Part shown: positions 5,690 through 6,794 of the stretch, piece by piece
Layout of the letters: every line of letters starts with the position of its first letter
Position numbering within the stretch: the stretch's first letter is position 1
NCBI GenBank assembly: GCA_030635405.1
Contig: DAOVZA010000116.1
Location: forward strand, 1-6,794
DNA: 6,794 bases
Origin: Desulfocapsa sp.
GTDB lineage: Bacteria > Desulfobacterota > Desulfobulbia > Desulfobulbales > Desulfocapsaceae
Reading direction: 5' to 3'
Notes under the pieces: generated by a model
What the model saw: only the letters and a program-made list of their open reading frames with translations
Told to the model about the DNA's origin: nothing
Databases searched by the model: none
Made by a program: the position numbers and the translations under genes

Positions 5690-6794
5690 CTATTTTTTCT
5701 CCACAGCCAGCAATGTCATGTCGTCCTCTCCATCGTCAAGATGACCTCCAAAGTCTTCCAATGTGTCGATAATATTACAGGTAGCATCCATAAGAGGATA
5801 TCCCCAATTAGCAACCATTGAATCAACAAGCCTCTTCTCACCGTAAACTTCTCCGGCTTCGTTACGATGATCAACCACCCCATCTGTGTAAAAAAACAAC
5901 CTGTCACCACTGTTCAAAGACCCCTCACCTTCCTCCCACACGCCATCCATCCCTGCAGGAGGGCCCCCTTTGCCAAGGAAAGAAACATCCCCTTCTTTTG
6001 TCACATGAACAATTGGCGGATGTCCGGCACAGCAATAACTAAACCTGTTGTCCTTAAGATTAAGAAGGAGGTATGCAATAGTCATATAATGATCAAACCT
6101 GGCAATAGGAAATTCTTTATTCAACTCAGAGACAACTTCCTTCGGAGAAACAATCTGTTCTTCATCTCCTTCTTCCTGCCCTTTTTTTCTGGTTATGGCC
6201 CGGAAGCCACTAAGAGCCTGGGTGGCCAGTGCTGTCATCATTGCCGCAGAAGAACCATGCCCGGAAACATCAAGAATGTATATTGCGAGATGATTACTGC
6301 TCAATCGCTGAATATTAAAAAGATCCCCACTTACTTCATGACTCGGCATAAAATAGGAAGCAAAAAGTAACTCCTGGCAATCAGGAACACTCTTGGGAAG
6401 AAGATTTCTTTGAAGCTCTGCAGCACCATAAAGCCCCTGCATCAACTCCTGATGGTAGGTAGATCCTTCTAATGGGTATTCAGTTAATTGATGCACGTTC
6501 AAACGGATTTGTACCCGTGCCAGCAATTCACTTTCCGTGACGGGTTTATTTATAAAATCAACAGCACCACATTCAAATGCCCGTACTTTTAACTCAACAT
6601 CATCATGAACAGAAAGTAAAATAATGGGAATAAATTTCAGTTTTGAATAACTTTGCAACTTACTACAGATCAAAAAGCCATCCACCGTCGGTATTCGCAT
6701 ATCCAGCAGAATCAAATCAATGAACTGTTCCTCACAAACAACAAGACCTTCTTTTTCATCAGCAGCCTCAACAACTTTATACCCAGCTTCACGA
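5690..6794 (-). CDS. Response regulator with SpoIIE/RsbU-type PP2C phosphatase output (N-terminus outside the window)
   Basis: The frame stays open from the TAG at 5690-5692 to the window edge, 367 visible codons; the true start and the first part of the receiver, including its acidic pocket, are missing. A TTG at 6713-6715 is internal to the receiver and not a real start. Counting from that TTG: phospho-acceptor Asp5 (LILLDMR), the Ser35 switch position (ILLSVHDD) and Lys57-Pro (INKPV) complete a receiver domain to about residue 75. A linker to about 100 resembles the helix before RsbU-type domains. The phosphatase follows: LQRNLLP (101-107), EVSGDLF (127-133), DVSGHGSSAAMM (149-160), CCAGHPP (228-234), FFYTDGVVDH (274-283) and DDGEDDMT (327-334), with the metal-binding Asp residues present. 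A charged insert (RKKGQEEGDEEQ, 176-187) interrupts the domain. Such proteins dephosphorylate Ser/Thr on anti-sigma antagonists or other partners in response to a sensor kinase. No partner is in the window. Soluble; its stop is 135 nt from the small membrane protein gene. Confidence 0.95.
   Translation of the reverse strand, partial: REAGYKVVEAADEKEGLVVCEEQFIDLILLDMRIPTVDGFLICSKLQSYSKLKFIPIILLSVHDDVELKVRAFECGAVDFINKPVTESELLARVQIRLNVHQLTEYPLEGSTYHQELMQGLYGAAELQRNLLPKSVPDCQELLFASYFMPSHEVSGDLFNIQRLSSNHLAIYILDVSGHGSSAAMMTALATQALSGFRAITRKKGQEEGDEEQIVSPKEVVSELNKEFPIARFDHYMTIAYLLLNLKDNRFSYCCAGHPPIVHVTKEGDVSFLGKGGPPAGMDGVWEEGEGSLNSGDRLFFYTDGVVDHRNEAGEVYGEKRLVDSMVANWGYPLMDATCNIIDTLEDFGGHLDDGEDDMTLLAVEKK

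Noticed and set aside
5867..6370. 167-codon open frame on the plus strand
   Set aside because: It is antisense to the well-supported phosphatase domain and its translation resembles no protein family; it is a shadow frame.
6713..6715. TTG as a start codon for the response regulator
   Set aside because: The frame stays open to the window edge with receiver-like sequence (REAGYKVVEAAD...), and the TTG would cut off the receiver just before its phospho-acceptor aspartate.

Overview
The window looks like part of a Gram-negative, sulfate-reducer-like chromosome (Desulfobacterota / former Deltaproteobacteria, perhaps near the Desulfobulbales). The clues are a moderately A+T-leaning composition, a hisS-aspS pair, a HisRS insertion rich in cysteine pairs, an AspRS of the non-discriminating bacterial type, and a REC-SpoIIE phosphatase. 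This placement is inferred from protein style, not from a database search.

Left half (1-3266, + strand): the 3' part of hisS (histidyl-tRNA synthetase), a 55-nt gap holding a perfect 8-bp hairpin, then complete aspS (aspartyl-tRNA synthetase), closed by a strong intrinsic terminator at 2684-2719. A DUF1456 protein of the YehS family follows. hisS and aspS probably form a translation operon. The AspRS carries the two residues (His37, Gly89) that mark relaxed tRNA specificity in the Pseudomonas aeruginosa enzyme, so the cell may make Asn-tRNA through Asp-tRNA(Asn) and the GatCAB amidotransferase (not in this window).

Right half (3267-6794, - strand): three genes read leftward. First in transcription order is a response regulator cut by the window edge, with a receiver domain joined to a SpoIIE/RsbU-type PP2C phosphatase. 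Next is a 72-residue predicted single-pass membrane protein that I do not recognise; its Shine-Dalgarno lies inside a predicted hairpin. Last is a 595-residue protein of unknown function. It shows the N-terminal, His-containing and phosphate-loop signatures of nitronate monooxygenase-like (NPD/FMN) TIM barrels, plus a C-terminal extension with six cysteines. Its stop codon abuts the yehS stop codon with no base between.

The items most worth a second look are the 595-residue flavoenzyme-like orphan with its cysteine module, and the double-hairpin leader of the small membrane protein. I saw no tRNA or rRNA gene, mobile element, CRISPR array or phage gene.
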